Shown here: positions 9,996-19,440 of the stretch, in pieces
Numbering within the stretch: position 1 is the stretch's first letter
Layout: each line of letters opens with the position of its first letter
Assembly: GCF_007846085.1 (NCBI RefSeq)
Contig: NZ_VOEJ01000004.1
Span: 248,001 to 312,000, forward strand
Length of the DNA stretch: 64,000 bases
Direction: 5' to 3'
DNA from: Mucilaginibacter pallidiroseus
Lineage (GTDB): Bacteria > Bacteroidota > Bacteroidia > Sphingobacteriales > Sphingobacteriaceae
Program-made: the position numbers and the translations under genes
Notes under the pieces: model-generated
Database searches by the model: none
What the model saw: the letters and a program-made list of their open reading frames with translations, nothing else
What the model was told of the DNA's origin: nothing

Positions 9996-10895
9996 TTATT
10001 CCCAAAGGTTACTTGGGTAAACGCCGCTATCAACCAAAGCAGAAATGCTCTTTTGTACAATTGGCTTGTCTTCTTTGTATGTAACACCAAACCATTTTGC
10101 ATCGGTAGGGATTACTTTAAAGGCAGCCTCGCCGGTTTTAATTAACCCATCAGCAACAAGCGGGATAAAGAACTCAGCTTTAGGATCAGCCTTTTTAGCT
10201 TCAACAAAAGCTTTAAACATTGGCTCGCTTTGTTTGAAAACTGCCGGTGTAAAGCCCCAGAAATTCATTGATACACGGGTTAGCGGGTCTAAAGGAAATT
10301 CTTGCCCGTCTTCTTCATAGGCTACGCTGCCGTCCTCTTTAAAGTAAACTTTAAGGCGCTCGTTAATAGCAACCATGTTACCATCTTCTACCTGGCACAC
10401 ACCGCGCGATACCGAGCCGTAATCTGATAAGGTGCGGTCAACCTGGTAACCTATAAGCGAGTAGGTGTCGTCGCTAACTTCGGTAGTTAAAAACTTAGCC
10501 ATTTTTTCGAAGGCGTCATATCCGTAAAAGTCGTCAGCATTAATCACGCAAAAAGGCTCATTCACCTGGTTACGCGCTGCAAGTACAGCGTGGGCAGTAC
10601 CCCATGGCTTTGCGCGCTCAATTTCCTCTGTTATACCAAACGGTTTCAAATCATAGCTTTGGAAAACGTAATCTGTCTCGACACGCCCGGCCAGTTTAGG
10701 CTCAAATTTGGCTTTAAATGCTTCGGCAAATTCTTCACGAATAATGAAGCTGATTTTGCCAAAGCCTGCTTTAATGGCGTCATAAATTGAGTAATCGATG
10801 ATGGTTTCGCCGTTTGGGCCAAAGCCATCAACTTGTTTCATGCTGCCATATCTGCTGGCCATACCTGCCGCCAGGATGAGAAGGGTTGGTTTCAT
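9996..10895 (-). CDS. Sugar-phosphate nucleotidyltransferase family protein
   Basis: 299 residues. The N-terminus LLILAAGMASRYGSMKQ is the nucleotide-binding loop of NTP-transferase (GT-A-like) enzymes. VINADDFYGYDAFE supplies the metal-binding acidic motif around residue 120. Such enzymes transfer NMP to a sugar-1-phosphate; the substrate is not predictable here. It lies downstream of the M42 peptidase gene on the same strand, with a 56-base gap. Confidence 0.85.
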   Translation of the reverse strand: MKPTLLILAAGMASRYGSMKQVDGFGPNGETIIDYSIYDAIKAGFGKISFIIREEFAEAFKAKFEPKLAGRVETDYVFQSYDLKPFGITEEIERAKPWGTAHAVLAARNQVNEPFCVINADDFYGYDAFEKMAKFLTTEVSDDTYSLIGYQVDRTLSDYGSVSRGVCQVEDGNMVAINERLKVYFKEDGSVAYEEDGQEFPLDPLTRVSMNFWGFTPAVFKQSEPMFKAFVEAKKADPKAEFFIPLVADGLIKTGEAAFKVIPTDAKWFGVTYKEDKPIVQKSISALVDSGVYPSNLWE

Positions 10896-10951
10896 AAATG
10901 CTATTTTATAAATTGTATAAAGTAAGGTGCTGTATTAAATTTTGTTTGGAA

Positions 10952-12064
10952 TTATTTGATATATCTGAAGTCTTGCCCAGCTTCGATATTAAGCAACGAC
11001 TCATAAATAAGGCGGATAACATTGTCTACGTCATCTTTGTGAATCATCTCTACCGTAGTATGCATGTAGCGCAGTGGTAGTGATATCAGAGCCGATGGTA
11101 CGCCATCGTTTGAGTATGCAAAGGCATCGGTGTCAGTACCGGTTGATCGCGACGATGCCTGGCGCTGAAATGGTATGCCCGCTTTTTGTGCCGACTCGAT
11201 AAGTAATTTGTTCAGGTTGTTTTGTACCGCAGGCGCATAAGAAATTACCGGCCCTTTACCGCTGCTTAAATCACCTTGCGTAATCTTATTGATCATCGGG
11301 GTATTTGTATCGTGGGTAACATCGGTAATAATGGCTACGTTTGGTTTAATACGGTGGGCAATCATCTCGGCACCGCGTAAGCCAATTTCTTCCTGCACGG
11401 CATTTACAATGTAGAGGCCAAAAGGCAGCTTTATGTTATTCTCTTTAAGCAAACGTGCTACTTCCGCAATCATGAAGCCACCGGCGCGGTTGTCTAAAGC
11501 ACGGCCAACGTAGTAGCGGTCGTTTAATACCATAAATTCATCCTCGTAAGTAATTACACAACCTACGTGGATGCCCAGGTTTTCAACTTCTTCCTTTGTA
11601 GTGCAGCCGCAATCCAAAAAGATATTTTTTAGGGTAGGAGCTTCCTCCTTTTCGCCGCCGCGGGTATGAATAGCCGGCCAGCCGAATACTGCTTTAACAA
11701 TACCGTTGTCGGTATGGATGTCAACACGTTTTGATGGCGCTATCTGGTGGTCGGAGCCGCCATTGCGGATAACATAAATTAAACCATCATTGGTGATGTA
11801 GTTTACAAACCACGATATCTCATCAGCATGAGCCTCGATCACAACCTTGTAATCTGCCTGCGGGTTGATTACGCCAACTGCTGTACCGTAATTATCTACA
11901 AAATGCTCGTCGATGTAGGGTTTAAGGTAGTCGAGCCACATTTGCTGGCCCTTCCACTCAAAGCCGGTAGGAGATGGATTATTAATATACTTTTCAAAAA
12001 ACTCCAGAGATTGTTGATTAACAACAGCTGGTTTTTGTTCTGTTTCTGTTTTGTCTGTAGCCAT
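10952..12064 (-). CDS. M42 family metallopeptidase (glutamyl aminopeptidase/endoglucanase-like)
   Basis: 370 residues from the ATG at 12064; a GTG three codons upstream is possible. Family motifs are visible: EAHADEISW for the first metal ligand, GRALDNRAGG with the bridging Asp, VQEEIGLRGA with catalytic and ligand Glu residues, TDVTHDTNTP, and the C-terminal LRYMHTTVEMI. M42 enzymes are cytosolic dinuclear aminopeptidases that form dodecameric shells. A TATATTTG -7-like box lies at 12097-12104, and the leader contains a 10-bp inverted repeat (12073-12095). Confidence 0.9.
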   Translation of the reverse strand: MATDKTETEQKPAVVNQQSLEFFEKYINNPSPTGFEWKGQQMWLDYLKPYIDEHFVDNYGTAVGVINPQADYKVVIEAHADEISWFVNYITNDGLIYVIRNGGSDHQIAPSKRVDIHTDNGIVKAVFGWPAIHTRGGEKEEAPTLKNIFLDCGCTTKEEVENLGIHVGCVITYEDEFMVLNDRYYVGRALDNRAGGFMIAEVARLLKENNIKLPFGLYIVNAVQEEIGLRGAEMIAHRIKPNVAIITDVTHDTNTPMINKITQGDLSSGKGPVISYAPAVQNNLNKLLIESAQKAGIPFQRQASSRSTGTDTDAFAYSNDGVPSALISLPLRYMHTTVEMIHKDDVDNVIRLIYESLLNIEAGQDFRYIK

Positions 12065-12227
12065 TTGTAACACATGGCAGCATAGTGCTGCTATGGCAAA
12101 TATAGCAAAGCAGATTTAAATGGAATATAGCATGTTAACGTTTATGTAATAGTGTTAACAATTTAATAAGAATTTAATACTAGGAGTGCCACTTTTGTAA
12201 CAGTTAGTTAGATCAGTTAGTAAGAAG

Positions 12228-12258
12228 GGTCAGGTTGCGCAAGGCAGGCTGACCTTTT
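12228..12258. terminator. Hairpin at the 3' side of the GNAT gene
   Basis: GGTCAG and CTGACC arms (12228-12233, 12249-12254) are followed by TTTT on the plus strand, so it reads best as a plus-strand terminator. It is also 6 bases from the stop of the minus-strand GNAT gene. Loop of 15 bases; moderate support only. Confidence 0.4.
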
Positions 12259-12264
12259 ATGTTA

Positions 12265-12675
12265 TTACAGGCATATTTCCATCCTTATAAAGTCAATACC
12301 GCCCTTATTAAACACATCACCAACTTGCTTGTAGCCATGTTTTTCATAAAAGCCTATAGCCGAAAGCCGCGCATGGCAATACAGTAGTTGGCCACCCTCG
12401 TTGAGTACAAAATTGGTTATATAATTGAGTAATTGTGTGCCAATGCCGGTGCCCTGCAAAACCTCACTAACTGCAAATTTGCGAAACTGCCAGTGGTGAT
12501 CGCTGTGCTTGAACAATGATATTACGGCAACCAATTTGTTATCTGTAAAAGCGCCAAAGTGATATCCTTCGTTATCTTCCTCCATTTCCATATCGTGCTT
12601 GTACTTGCCGGGGTAAAGCACATCCCGGCGCAATTGCCAGGTAAGCTGGGGCGTAATCTGTTCAATAGAAAGCAT
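12265..12675 (-). CDS. GNAT family N-acetyltransferase
   Basis: 136 residues. The core GNAT elements are visible: the strand KLVAVISLF, motif A with the acetyl-CoA loop in VSEVLQGTGIGTQLLNYI (Q/RxxGxG/A), and the late IGFYEKHGYKQVGDVF segment. It transfers acetyl from acetyl-CoA to an unknown amine. It appears monocistronic and divergent from the 12831 gene. Confidence 0.85.
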   Translation of the reverse strand: MLSIEQITPQLTWQLRRDVLYPGKYKHDMEMEEDNEGYHFGAFTDNKLVAVISLFKHSDHHWQFRKFAVSEVLQGTGIGTQLLNYITNFVLNEGGQLLYCHARLSAIGFYEKHGYKQVGDVFNKGGIDFIRMEICL

Positions 12676-12794
12676 AAGCGAATGTAAGCGGATTATGATT
12701 TAAATGGTAATCGGCTTTTATTTTCGACTGTATTACGTAAGTCTCCAATGGGAAAATAAAAATTAGATAAAATTTATTTTGATCGAACGCAGCC

Positions 12795-12824
12795 TTTGTT
12801 GAATTACGAAAATTTATATATTTG
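12795..12824 (+). promoter_or_regulatory. Consensus Bacteroidota promoter for the 12831 gene
   Basis: TTTG (12795-12798), 18 bases, then TATATTTG (12817-12824), matching the TTTG/TAnnTTTG consensus. The ATG follows after only 6 bases, so the mRNA may be leaderless. Confidence 0.75.
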
Positions 12825-12830
12825 TGCAGC

Positions 12831-13166
12831 ATGAAAAAAGGCCATTTTAAGCTTGCAGCAACATTTTTGTTTATGAGCATCTTTATTATGAAGATGGCCA
12901 TATCTTTTGCACCTGCTTTTTGGTGCCTGAATAATAAAGCCGTTAAAGCTGTAATAATGCAGCTTGAAAACGAGACCAAAAGCGAAAAGGAAGATCCTGA
13001 AAAGGATGCCTTTAAAGAAAAAAAATCTTTCGACGAGAATATCAGTCATGTTGTTATTGCTTATATAACACACATACACGAGGTTACTATATTACATAAC
13101 CGGGAAAGATCACTTTATACTGAGGTTTATCATCCGGTAATACCTACCCCTCCTCCAAACGCATAA
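12831..13166 (+). CDS. Small membrane-anchored or exported protein, unknown
   Basis: 111 residues from the ATG at 12831, chosen because a strong promoter ends 6 bases before it. An N-terminal hydrophobic stretch (about residues 8-30) contains FAPAFW. It is followed by a highly charged region rich in Glu and Lys (about 45-68) and a Pro-rich tail ending IPTPPPNA. No family recognised. It has its own promoter and lies 145 bases upstream of the SulP gene on the same strand. A signal-peptide or single-TM topology is inferred. Confidence 0.65.
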   Translation: MKKGHFKLAATFLFMSIFIMKMAISFAPAFWCLNNKAVKAVIMQLENETKSEKEDPEKDAFKEKKSFDENISHVVIAYITHIHEVTILHNRERSLYTEVYHPVIPTPPPNA

Positions 13167-13311
13167 TTAATGCTGACCTGGCTTACTGCCGGGTTGGGTT
13201 TGCTATCCTGGTAATTACCGGCAAAGCAATTAAAGCGCAATCTACATTGGCATAAGCCGGTGTGTTATGCCAAAAGTGTTATTAAAATTAAGTTTTTAAT
13301 TCGCGCTTATT

Positions 13312-14910
13312 ATGCAAATTAAACAAGGCAGCCAAGCATTTGCCGAAACCCCTAACCAAACAAAATACTTTACAGCCAAAAACCTGCAGCGGGATATTCC
13401 TTCAGGGCTTGTTGTGTTTTTAGTGGCGCTGCCGCTATGTTTGGGTATTGCGCTTGCATCTGGTGCGCCATTGTTTTCGGGCATACTGGCGGGTATAATA
13501 GGGGGCGTTGTAGTAGGTACTTTAAGCGGTTCGCAGCTTAGTGTTGCCGGGCCTGCCGCGGGGCTTACTGTAATAGTATTAAACGCTATAACCAAGCTTG
13601 GCTCATACGATGTGTTTTTGCTGAGCGTATTTATAGCCGGCGCGTTGCAAATAGTGCTTGGGCTCATAAAGGCGGGCACCATAGCCAGCTATTTCCCATC
13701 ATCGGTAATAGTGGGGATGCTGGCAGCCATAGGCATCATACTTATCATGAAACAGCTTCCGCACGCAGTTGGCTATGATGCAGACTTTGAAGGTGATGAA
13801 ACGTTTGCCCAGGCCGATGCCGACAATACCTTTTCGGGCGTGGTGAGGGCATTGGGTAAAATTAACTATGGTGCCGTAATTATCAGCCTGGTATCGTTGG
13901 CTATCATGATATACTGGCCAAAGGTTAAGAAGTTAGCGCTTGTACCTGCGCCGCTTGTTGTTGTGGTAGTGGGTATAATCTTAGCTTCTGTTTTTTCGGG
14001 AAATGGGCTGGCGCTTTTAAATAAACAATTTGTGCAGATCCCGATTGTGGGTAGCACGCAAGAATTTGTGGGGTTGTTTAAGTTGCCCGATTTTGGGGCT
14101 ATTGGCAATAAGCAGATTTGGATAACGGCAATTACCATTGCCATTGTTGCCAGCCTCGAAACATTGCTTAGCCTCGAAGCGGTCGACAAAATTGATCCTA
14201 TCAAAAGGATATCGCCTACAAACCGCGAGCTGGTTGCACAGGGGGCTGGCAACTTAGTGAGCGGTTTATTAGGCGGTTTACCCATGACAGCCGTTATTGT
14301 GCGGTCATCGGCAAATGTAAACTCGGGTGCACGTACCAAGGTAAGCACTATTTTTCATGGCTTGTTATTGCTGATATGTTTACTGGCTATACCAACCGTG
14401 TTAAATAAGATACCACTATCGTGCCTTGCAGCAATATTGCTTACTGTGGGTTACAAGCTTGCCAAGGTGTCGCTGTTTACGCATATGTGGCACAAGGGGC
14501 TTAACCAGTTTGTGCCGTTTTTGGTCACTATTGTGGCCGTTGTATTTACCGATTTACTAATTGGTGTAGGTATAGGCATGGCTGTGGGTATATTTTACGT
14601 ATTGCGCACAAACATGCGTAACCCATATTTTTATGAGATTACTACAAACGGCAATAGGAAAACCATCAATCTTAAACTTGCCGAAGAGGTTTCTTTCTTG
14701 AATAAGGCCTCGATACAAGCTACCCTGGCGGATTTGCCTCAAGGTATCACGGTAGTTATCGACGGGTCAAATTCACGCTACATTGACCCGGACGTGTTGG
14801 AAATCATCCATAACTACCGCCGCAATGCGTTTACCAAAGGCATAGTGGTTGAATTACATGATATAAGAGAGCGCTACGAGATGCCAAAGTTCAGGCACGT
14901 TGCGCTATGA
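13312..14910 (+). CDS. SulP family inorganic anion transporter with STAS domain
   Basis: 532 residues. It opens with the SulP signature region (DIPSGLVVFLVALPLCLGIA, then GSQLSVAGPAAGLTVIV) and has about 12 hydrophobic segments to residue 440. The C-terminus is a STAS domain (VVIDGSNSRYIDPDVLEII). SulP proteins move bicarbonate, sulfate or other anions. In Bacteroidota they often sit beside carbonic anhydrase, which is absent here, so the substrate stays open. A good terminator follows at 14971. Confidence 0.92.
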   Translation: MQIKQGSQAFAETPNQTKYFTAKNLQRDIPSGLVVFLVALPLCLGIALASGAPLFSGILAGIIGGVVVGTLSGSQLSVAGPAAGLTVIVLNAITKLGSYDVFLLSVFIAGALQIVLGLIKAGTIASYFPSSVIVGMLAAIGIILIMKQLPHAVGYDADFEGDETFAQADADNTFSGVVRALGKINYGAVIISLVSLAIMIYWPKVKKLALVPAPLVVVVVGIILASVFSGNGLALLNKQFVQIPIVGSTQEFVGLFKLPDFGAIGNKQIWITAITIAIVASLETLLSLEAVDKIDPIKRISPTNRELVAQGAGNLVSGLLGGLPMTAVIVRSSANVNSGARTKVSTIFHGLLLLICLLAIPTVLNKIPLSCLAAILLTVGYKLAKVSLFTHMWHKGLNQFVPFLVTIVAVVFTDLLIGVGIGMAVGIFYVLRTNMRNPYFYEITTNGNRKTINLKLAEEVSFLNKASIQATLADLPQGITVVIDGSNSRYIDPDVLEIIHNYRRNAFTKGIVVELHDIRERYEMPKFRHVAL

Positions 14911-14970
14911 GATATTCAAGTGTTTGCTGTTCATCAAAATTCCAGTAATGGGGTTGTTTTTTTAGTTTAG

Positions 14971-15001
14971 GCCGGCGGGAAAATTTCTTGCCGGCTTTTT
15001 T
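14971..15001 (+). terminator. Terminator of the SulP gene
   Basis: GCCGGC arms (14971-14976 and 14990-14995) are followed by a T-run, 60 bases past the stop. Confidence 0.8.
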
Positions 15002-15076
15002 GCTTAATCATTTCGCCTAGATCTGATTGGTGAATAATAGATTAAGGCATTTTCAACGGGATAATAAACTAATAAA

Positions 15077-15106
15077 AAAGCCCAACTTTAATTAAAGCTG
15101 GGCTTT
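15077..15106 (-). terminator. Terminator of pruA
   Basis: Arms AAAGCCCAACTTTAA and TTAAAGCTGGGCTTT pair with one mismatch that is a wobble on the minus strand. A T-run follows in that direction, 16 bases past the pruA stop. Confidence 0.8.
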
Positions 15107-15121
15107 CTCTATTTACAATCA

Positions 15122-16759
15122 TTATAACTCTTTCTGTAAAAACGGATACCTGTAATCTTTCGGCGGATCGAACGTTTCTTTAATAGTGCGCGGAGATACC
15201 CAACGCAACAGGTTTATCATCGAGCCTGCTTTATCGTTAGTGCCGCTGCCGCGTGCGCCACCAAATGGTTGCTGGCCTACTACTGCACCTGTAGGTTTAT
15301 CATTAACGTAGAAGTTACCTGCTGCGTTGCGAAGGCGTTGTGTTGCTTGTGCAATAGCATAGCGATCTTGAGAGATGATAGAGCCTGTAAGGGCGTATAT
15401 AGACGTTTTATCAATAGTATCCATGATCTGCTCAAACTGATCGTCTTCATAAACGTAAACGCTTAGCACAGGGCCAAACAGCTCGGTACACATGGTAACA
15501 TAAAACGGATCATCAACTTTTATAACAGTTGGTTCAATAAACCAGCCTTGAGATTTATCATAGTTACCACCCGCAATCAGCTCAACACTATCGTCAGCCT
15601 TTGCATCGTCAATGTACTTAGCCAGTTTATCAAAAGATACTTCGCTTATAACCGCATTGATGAAGTTTTCAAAATCTTCGGTAGGGCCCATCTTAAACGT
15701 AGCCATCTCGCGTACCATGTGCTCTTTAACAGCCGGCCATAATGAAGCAGGTATGTATGCACGTGACGCAGCCGAACATTTTTGACCCTGGTACTCAAAG
15801 GCACCACGTAATAGTGCTACGGCAACAACATCGGCATTGGCGCTTGGGTGGGCAAGTACAAAGTCTTTACCGCCTGTTTCGCCAACTATGCGTGGGTAGG
15901 TTTTGTATTTATGAATGTTGGTACCAATAGTTTGCCAAATGTTTTGGAAAACACCGGTTGAGCCTGTAAAGTGGATACCAGCAAAATCGGGATGGTTAAA
16001 TACCACCTCTCCAACTTCCGGTCCGTCGGCATATATCAGGTTGATAACACCCGGCGGCACGCCAGCTTCTTTAAATATCTGCATGATAACGTTAGCGGCG
16101 TAAACCTGCGTATCGGCAGGTTTCCAAACCACAACGTTACCCATCATGGCTGCACTTGCAGGCAGGTTACCGGCAATGGCTGTAAAGTTAAACGGTGTTA
16201 AAGCAAACACAAAACCTTCCAGCGGGCGCTGCTCTACACGGTTCCAGATACCTTTACCAGAAACAGGTGGCTGTTGCTGGTAAATCTCGGTCATGTATTG
16301 CACGTTGAAGCGCAAAAAGTCAACAAACTCGCAAGCTGCATCAATCTCTGCCTGGTATGCATTTTTGCTTTGGCCTAGCATGGTTGCAGCGTTAATAGTG
16401 GCGCGGTATGGCCCGGCTACCAGATCGGCAGCTTTTAAAAATATGGCGGCGCGTTGTTCCCAAGGCAGGTTTTCCCAGTCGGCTTTTGCAGCAAGGGCAG
16501 CATCAATAGCGGCATTTACATGGCTCTTATCGCCGAAGTGAAAAGTGCCTAATAGGTGTTTATGATCATGCGGCGGGCGCAGTTCTTTAAGGTTACCTGT
16601 GCGCACTTCATCGGCGCCAATGTACATCGGTATATCAACCTGTTGCGAGCGGGCAGCCTCTAAAGCTGCTTTAAGTGCTGCACGTTCCACACTGCGTGGG
16701 CCGTAGTTTAAAACAGGCTCATTTACTGCAGGGGGCACGTTAAAAAATCCTTTTAACAT
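15122..16759 (-). CDS. pruA: L-glutamate gamma-semialdehyde dehydrogenase
   Basis: 545 residues, the length of monofunctional P5C dehydrogenases (ALDH4). ALDH features: VVWKPADTQ and FTGSTGVF for NAD binding, the catalytic Glu in IVGETGGKDF, the catalytic Cys in EYQGQKCSAASRAYIP, and ELFGPVLSVYVYED near the C-terminus. It oxidises glutamate-5-semialdehyde to glutamate in proline catabolism. A TATCTTTG -7 box lies just upstream of the start. No proline dehydrogenase gene is in the window. Confidence 0.93.
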   Translation of the reverse strand: MLKGFFNVPPAVNEPVLNYGPRSVERAALKAALEAARSQQVDIPMYIGADEVRTGNLKELRPPHDHKHLLGTFHFGDKSHVNAAIDAALAAKADWENLPWEQRAAIFLKAADLVAGPYRATINAATMLGQSKNAYQAEIDAACEFVDFLRFNVQYMTEIYQQQPPVSGKGIWNRVEQRPLEGFVFALTPFNFTAIAGNLPASAAMMGNVVVWKPADTQVYAANVIMQIFKEAGVPPGVINLIYADGPEVGEVVFNHPDFAGIHFTGSTGVFQNIWQTIGTNIHKYKTYPRIVGETGGKDFVLAHPSANADVVAVALLRGAFEYQGQKCSAASRAYIPASLWPAVKEHMVREMATFKMGPTEDFENFINAVISEVSFDKLAKYIDDAKADDSVELIAGGNYDKSQGWFIEPTVIKVDDPFYVTMCTELFGPVLSVYVYEDDQFEQIMDTIDKTSIYALTGSIISQDRYAIAQATQRLRNAAGNFYVNDKPTGAVVGQQPFGGARGSGTNDKAGSMINLLRWVSPRTIKETFDPPKDYRYPFLQKEL

Positions 16760-16858
16760 AGATATTTATTTTGGTGTGCAAAGATAAGGCTTAATGTGCA
16801 CAAGTGCGAATTTGCAATCAGTCGGATTTGTTTTGTGACGGCCGTATGAAGTAGCCGA

Positions 16859-17413
16859 TTATAATATTCTTTTCAGTTCCGGCCAAACCAATTCTGCCAC
16901 AACCTTATAACCTTCTGCAGAGGGATGGAGCCTGTCCCACAGGTTGAGGTGCTTTTGGCCAGCCACACCTTTGAGAAGAAATGGAATAAATGCCATCTTA
17001 TTGACTTTGGCCAGTTGCGGGTAAATAGCGCTAAATTGTACGGCAATGCTGCCACCAAGTATTGCAGGTATTTCTATCCCCAAAAGCATGAGCTTTGCAA
17101 TTGGATATCTGGATTTTACTCTATTGATTATCGCCTGGAGGTTTTGCGCAATTACAGCAGGAGGAACGCCCCGCCTGATATCATTAATACCCAACTCCAA
17201 AACGAATACATCTACCGGCTGGCTAAGCCAATAGTCGAGCCGTGACAAACCGCCCGCGGTAGTGTCACCACTTAGTCCAGCGTTTATTATTTTATATGGT
17301 AAACCCAGTTTGGCTATCTTATCACCTATAAGCGCCGGGAAAGATTCTTTTGCTGCATTTGCCAGGCCGTAACCGGCTGTTAAGCTGTCGCCGAAGAAAA
17401 GTATGTTCTGCAT
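16859..17413 (-). CDS. SGNH/GDSL hydrolase, TesA-like (arylesterase/lysophospholipase type)
   Basis: 184 residues with all four SGNH blocks: FFGDSLTAGYGL (Ser), GLSGDTTAGG (Gly), LGINDIRRG (Asn) and DRLHPSAEGY (Asp-x-x-His). TesA-type enzymes are usually exported, but this protein begins directly at the first strand (MQNILFFGDS) with no signal peptide, so it is probably cytosolic. It lies 20 bases downstream of the 17434-17781 gene and is likely co-transcribed with it. Confidence 0.9.
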   Translation of the reverse strand: MQNILFFGDSLTAGYGLANAAKESFPALIGDKIAKLGLPYKIINAGLSGDTTAGGLSRLDYWLSQPVDVFVLELGINDIRRGVPPAVIAQNLQAIINRVKSRYPIAKLMLLGIEIPAILGGSIAVQFSAIYPQLAKVNKMAFIPFLLKGVAGQKHLNLWDRLHPSAEGYKVVAELVWPELKRIL

Positions 17414-17433
17414 ATAATAAGGGCTATGCGTTA

Positions 17434-17781
17434 TTAACTTTCATCTAAATTCCAAAGCCCAGGGTGGTTACGGTAATGCATAATATTTTCTATCACTTCC
17501 TGCACTTCCGTTGTACTTAATTCCGCGTTGCCGTCGGCTATATAGGTAAACAGTTTGCCTGGATCTTCAATAGCGAGGTGACCCAGGTAATTAGGGTCGA
17601 GCTTTTTTTCTAATAGTAACTCTGCTTCCTGCCTGCTCTCCATAGCAGGCGTTTCATCATTTGCGCTACTATATATATTGTAGGTGTAGGTAAGCACGGG
17701 GTGCCCGTCGGCCTGTGCCTGTATATTGGGGAGTATTTTTACCGGCCTGTTGCCTCCAACTGTAAAAAATAACGGTACCAT
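17434..17781 (-). CDS. Conserved-looking hypothetical protein
   Basis: 115 residues, acidic, with no signal peptide or membrane segment and no recognised family. The sequence has a beta-rich N-terminal half (VLTYTYNIYSS) and a helical, Glu-rich C-terminal half (TTEVQEVIENIMHY) ending in WNLDES. Codon use matches its neighbours. It is probably the first gene of a two-gene unit with the SGNH hydrolase downstream. Confidence 0.6.
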   Translation of the reverse strand: MVPLFFTVGGNRPVKILPNIQAQADGHPVLTYTYNIYSSANDETPAMESRQEAELLLEKKLDPNYLGHLAIEDPGKLFTYIADGNAELSTTEVQEVIENIMHYRNHPGLWNLDES

Positions 17782-17857
17782 AATATAGCTCTTTGTTTTA
17801 ACAACTGTTCAACAGCATAATGGTTTTCAGCTATACCACATCCGTAAACAAACAAAA

Positions 17858-17881
17858 GCGGCTACCCAAATGGATAGCCGC
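17858..17881 (-). terminator. Terminator of the TonB receptor/lipoprotein operon
   Basis: Arms GCGGCTACC (17858-17866) and GGATAGCCGC (17872-17881) precede a T-rich tail on the minus strand, 27 bases past the lipoprotein stop. Confidence 0.8.
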
Positions 17882-17907
17882 CTTGTTATTAAGATAGTTT
17901 TGTTTAA

Positions 17908-19359
17908 TTATTTGGTAGCACCAGGAGTGGTGTACAAAGTAGCTTGTGGGTTAAAGTTTGTCCAGTTAGCTGTCCAATCTGTTGAGCCCATAGCACCGCG
18001 GTAAGTTACTCTTTCAAAGAAAGTATCAGCAACTTTTGCATTTGTAAATGCTGCACCTGTTTCAGCAACAGAACCAGCTTTTACAGTGAACACAGGGATA
18101 CCAGCGTTAGCAAAGTCTGATGAGTATTTGAAAGGATCAGTTAACAAAGTTGAAGCATTTAAAGTTGAGTTGAAAGTGTTATTAGCTCTCAAAGTAGCTT
18201 CGAACAATGATTTGTTTTCGCCTTTAACTTCGTTAGCAGCAGTACGGATGTTGCCGATAATGTTGTTGGTAAATACTAACCTCCCTGCAGTAAAGTTAGT
18301 TGAAGTTGAAGCAGCAGTAGTTACTTTTGAATCGTCGATATAGATGCCATCAACAAAACCTGCAAATACCGAGTTAAGGATGCTCTCGCCAGAGTTACGA
18401 CGGATTTGTGCAGCGTGCTGGTAGTTAGCGTTAACAGATGGGATAGTTGTAGCCGCACCTGTTGGGATAACCGGGCCAACCAAAGTCATGTTAGAAAATA
18501 CAGCTGAGGTTTGTGGGGTTTTATCAGAACCAGAACCATCGTTATCAGACTCGAATGCGTTTGAACCAGAAACGTCCGCAACTGTAGGGTAACGCTGAGA
18601 GATACCAAACTGTACTTTACCAGCGAAACCAAAGTCGGTATCAAAATCATCATCTACGCTACCAATAGCTAATAAGTGTTTAGCATTTACTGTACCGCCA
18701 AACCACTCAAAAGCGTCATCACCAGAACGGTAAACCATTACATAGTCTATTGTAGTGCCCGAGCCTACACCGCCCATTGTTAAACCGTTGATCTCATTAT
18801 CCGGAGAGAATGGGATACCGGCATACTCGATACGTACATATTTTAAGGTACCAGAGTTATCGTTAGCTACGTTACCACCGTATTGGATGTATTTAGCAGC
18901 ATCGCCTTTAGCATCTAAACCACCCTCAATACCTACGTTTTCACCTTGGTTAACAGGAGCTTTACCCAAAAGGATGATACCACCCCAGTCACCAGCGTTG
19001 CGGGTACCGGCAGCAAATGATGATGTAAATACAATTGGTTTATCAGCAGTACCTACTGCTTCAATTTTAGCACCGCGGGTAATAATCAAAGTACCTTTAG
19101 TAGCTTTATCGCCTTTAATGATTGTACCTGGCTCAATAGTTAAAGTTGCACCGTTGGTTACATAAACAAAACCTGATAGTGTGTAGATTTTGTCGGCTGT
19201 CCAGGTAGTGTTAGTAGTAATGTCGCCACTAACAGATACAGTATTTGATGGAGTGGTTACTACCGGAGGTGTTGTGTCGTCAATTACAGCATCTTTTTTA
19301 GAGCATGCACCAAAAAGCAAGGTGGCACCTAATGATAATAATAATAGAGGTTTTTTCAT
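17908..19359 (-). CDS. Surface lipoprotein with right-handed beta-helix-like repeats
   Basis: 483 residues. A lipoprotein signal with a plausible lipobox (LLFGAC, Cys about residue 19) is followed by a Thr/Pro linker. A long Gly/Asn/Thr/Val-rich region then carries turns such as GATLTIEPGTIIKGDKATKG and GGIILLGKAPVNQGE, which suggest a parallel beta-helix. The DNA uses GCT, GTT, ACT and GGT codons more uniformly than neighbours, hinting at high expression. It is 81 bases downstream of the TonB receptor and ends at a terminator, so it probably serves as its surface-exposed partner. The ligand is unknown. Confidence 0.75.
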   Translation of the reverse strand: MKKPLLLLSLGATLLFGACSKKDAVIDDTTPPVVTTPSNTVSVSGDITTNTTWTADKIYTLSGFVYVTNGATLTIEPGTIIKGDKATKGTLIITRGAKIEAVGTADKPIVFTSSFAAGTRNAGDWGGIILLGKAPVNQGENVGIEGGLDAKGDAAKYIQYGGNVANDNSGTLKYVRIEYAGIPFSPDNEINGLTMGGVGSGTTIDYVMVYRSGDDAFEWFGGTVNAKHLLAIGSVDDDFDTDFGFAGKVQFGISQRYPTVADVSGSNAFESDNDGSGSDKTPQTSAVFSNMTLVGPVIPTGAATTIPSVNANYQHAAQIRRNSGESILNSVFAGFVDGIYIDDSKVTTAASTSTNFTAGRLVFTNNIIGNIRTAANEVKGENKSLFEATLRANNTFNSTLNASTLLTDPFKYSSDFANAGIPVFTVKAGSVAETGAAFTNAKVADTFFERVTYRGAMGSTDWTANWTNFNPQATLYTTPGATK

Positions 19360-19440
19360 GATTGTTTCTTTCGAATTTTATACAAATTACGAGCTTAATT
19401 ATTAAGCCTGTGTTAAGCAGGCTTTAACAAATGACTAATA

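Noticed and set aside
12228..12258. Small RNA ended by this hairpin
   Set aside because: No promoter was found at a suitable distance on the plus strand; a gene-end hairpin is the simpler reading.
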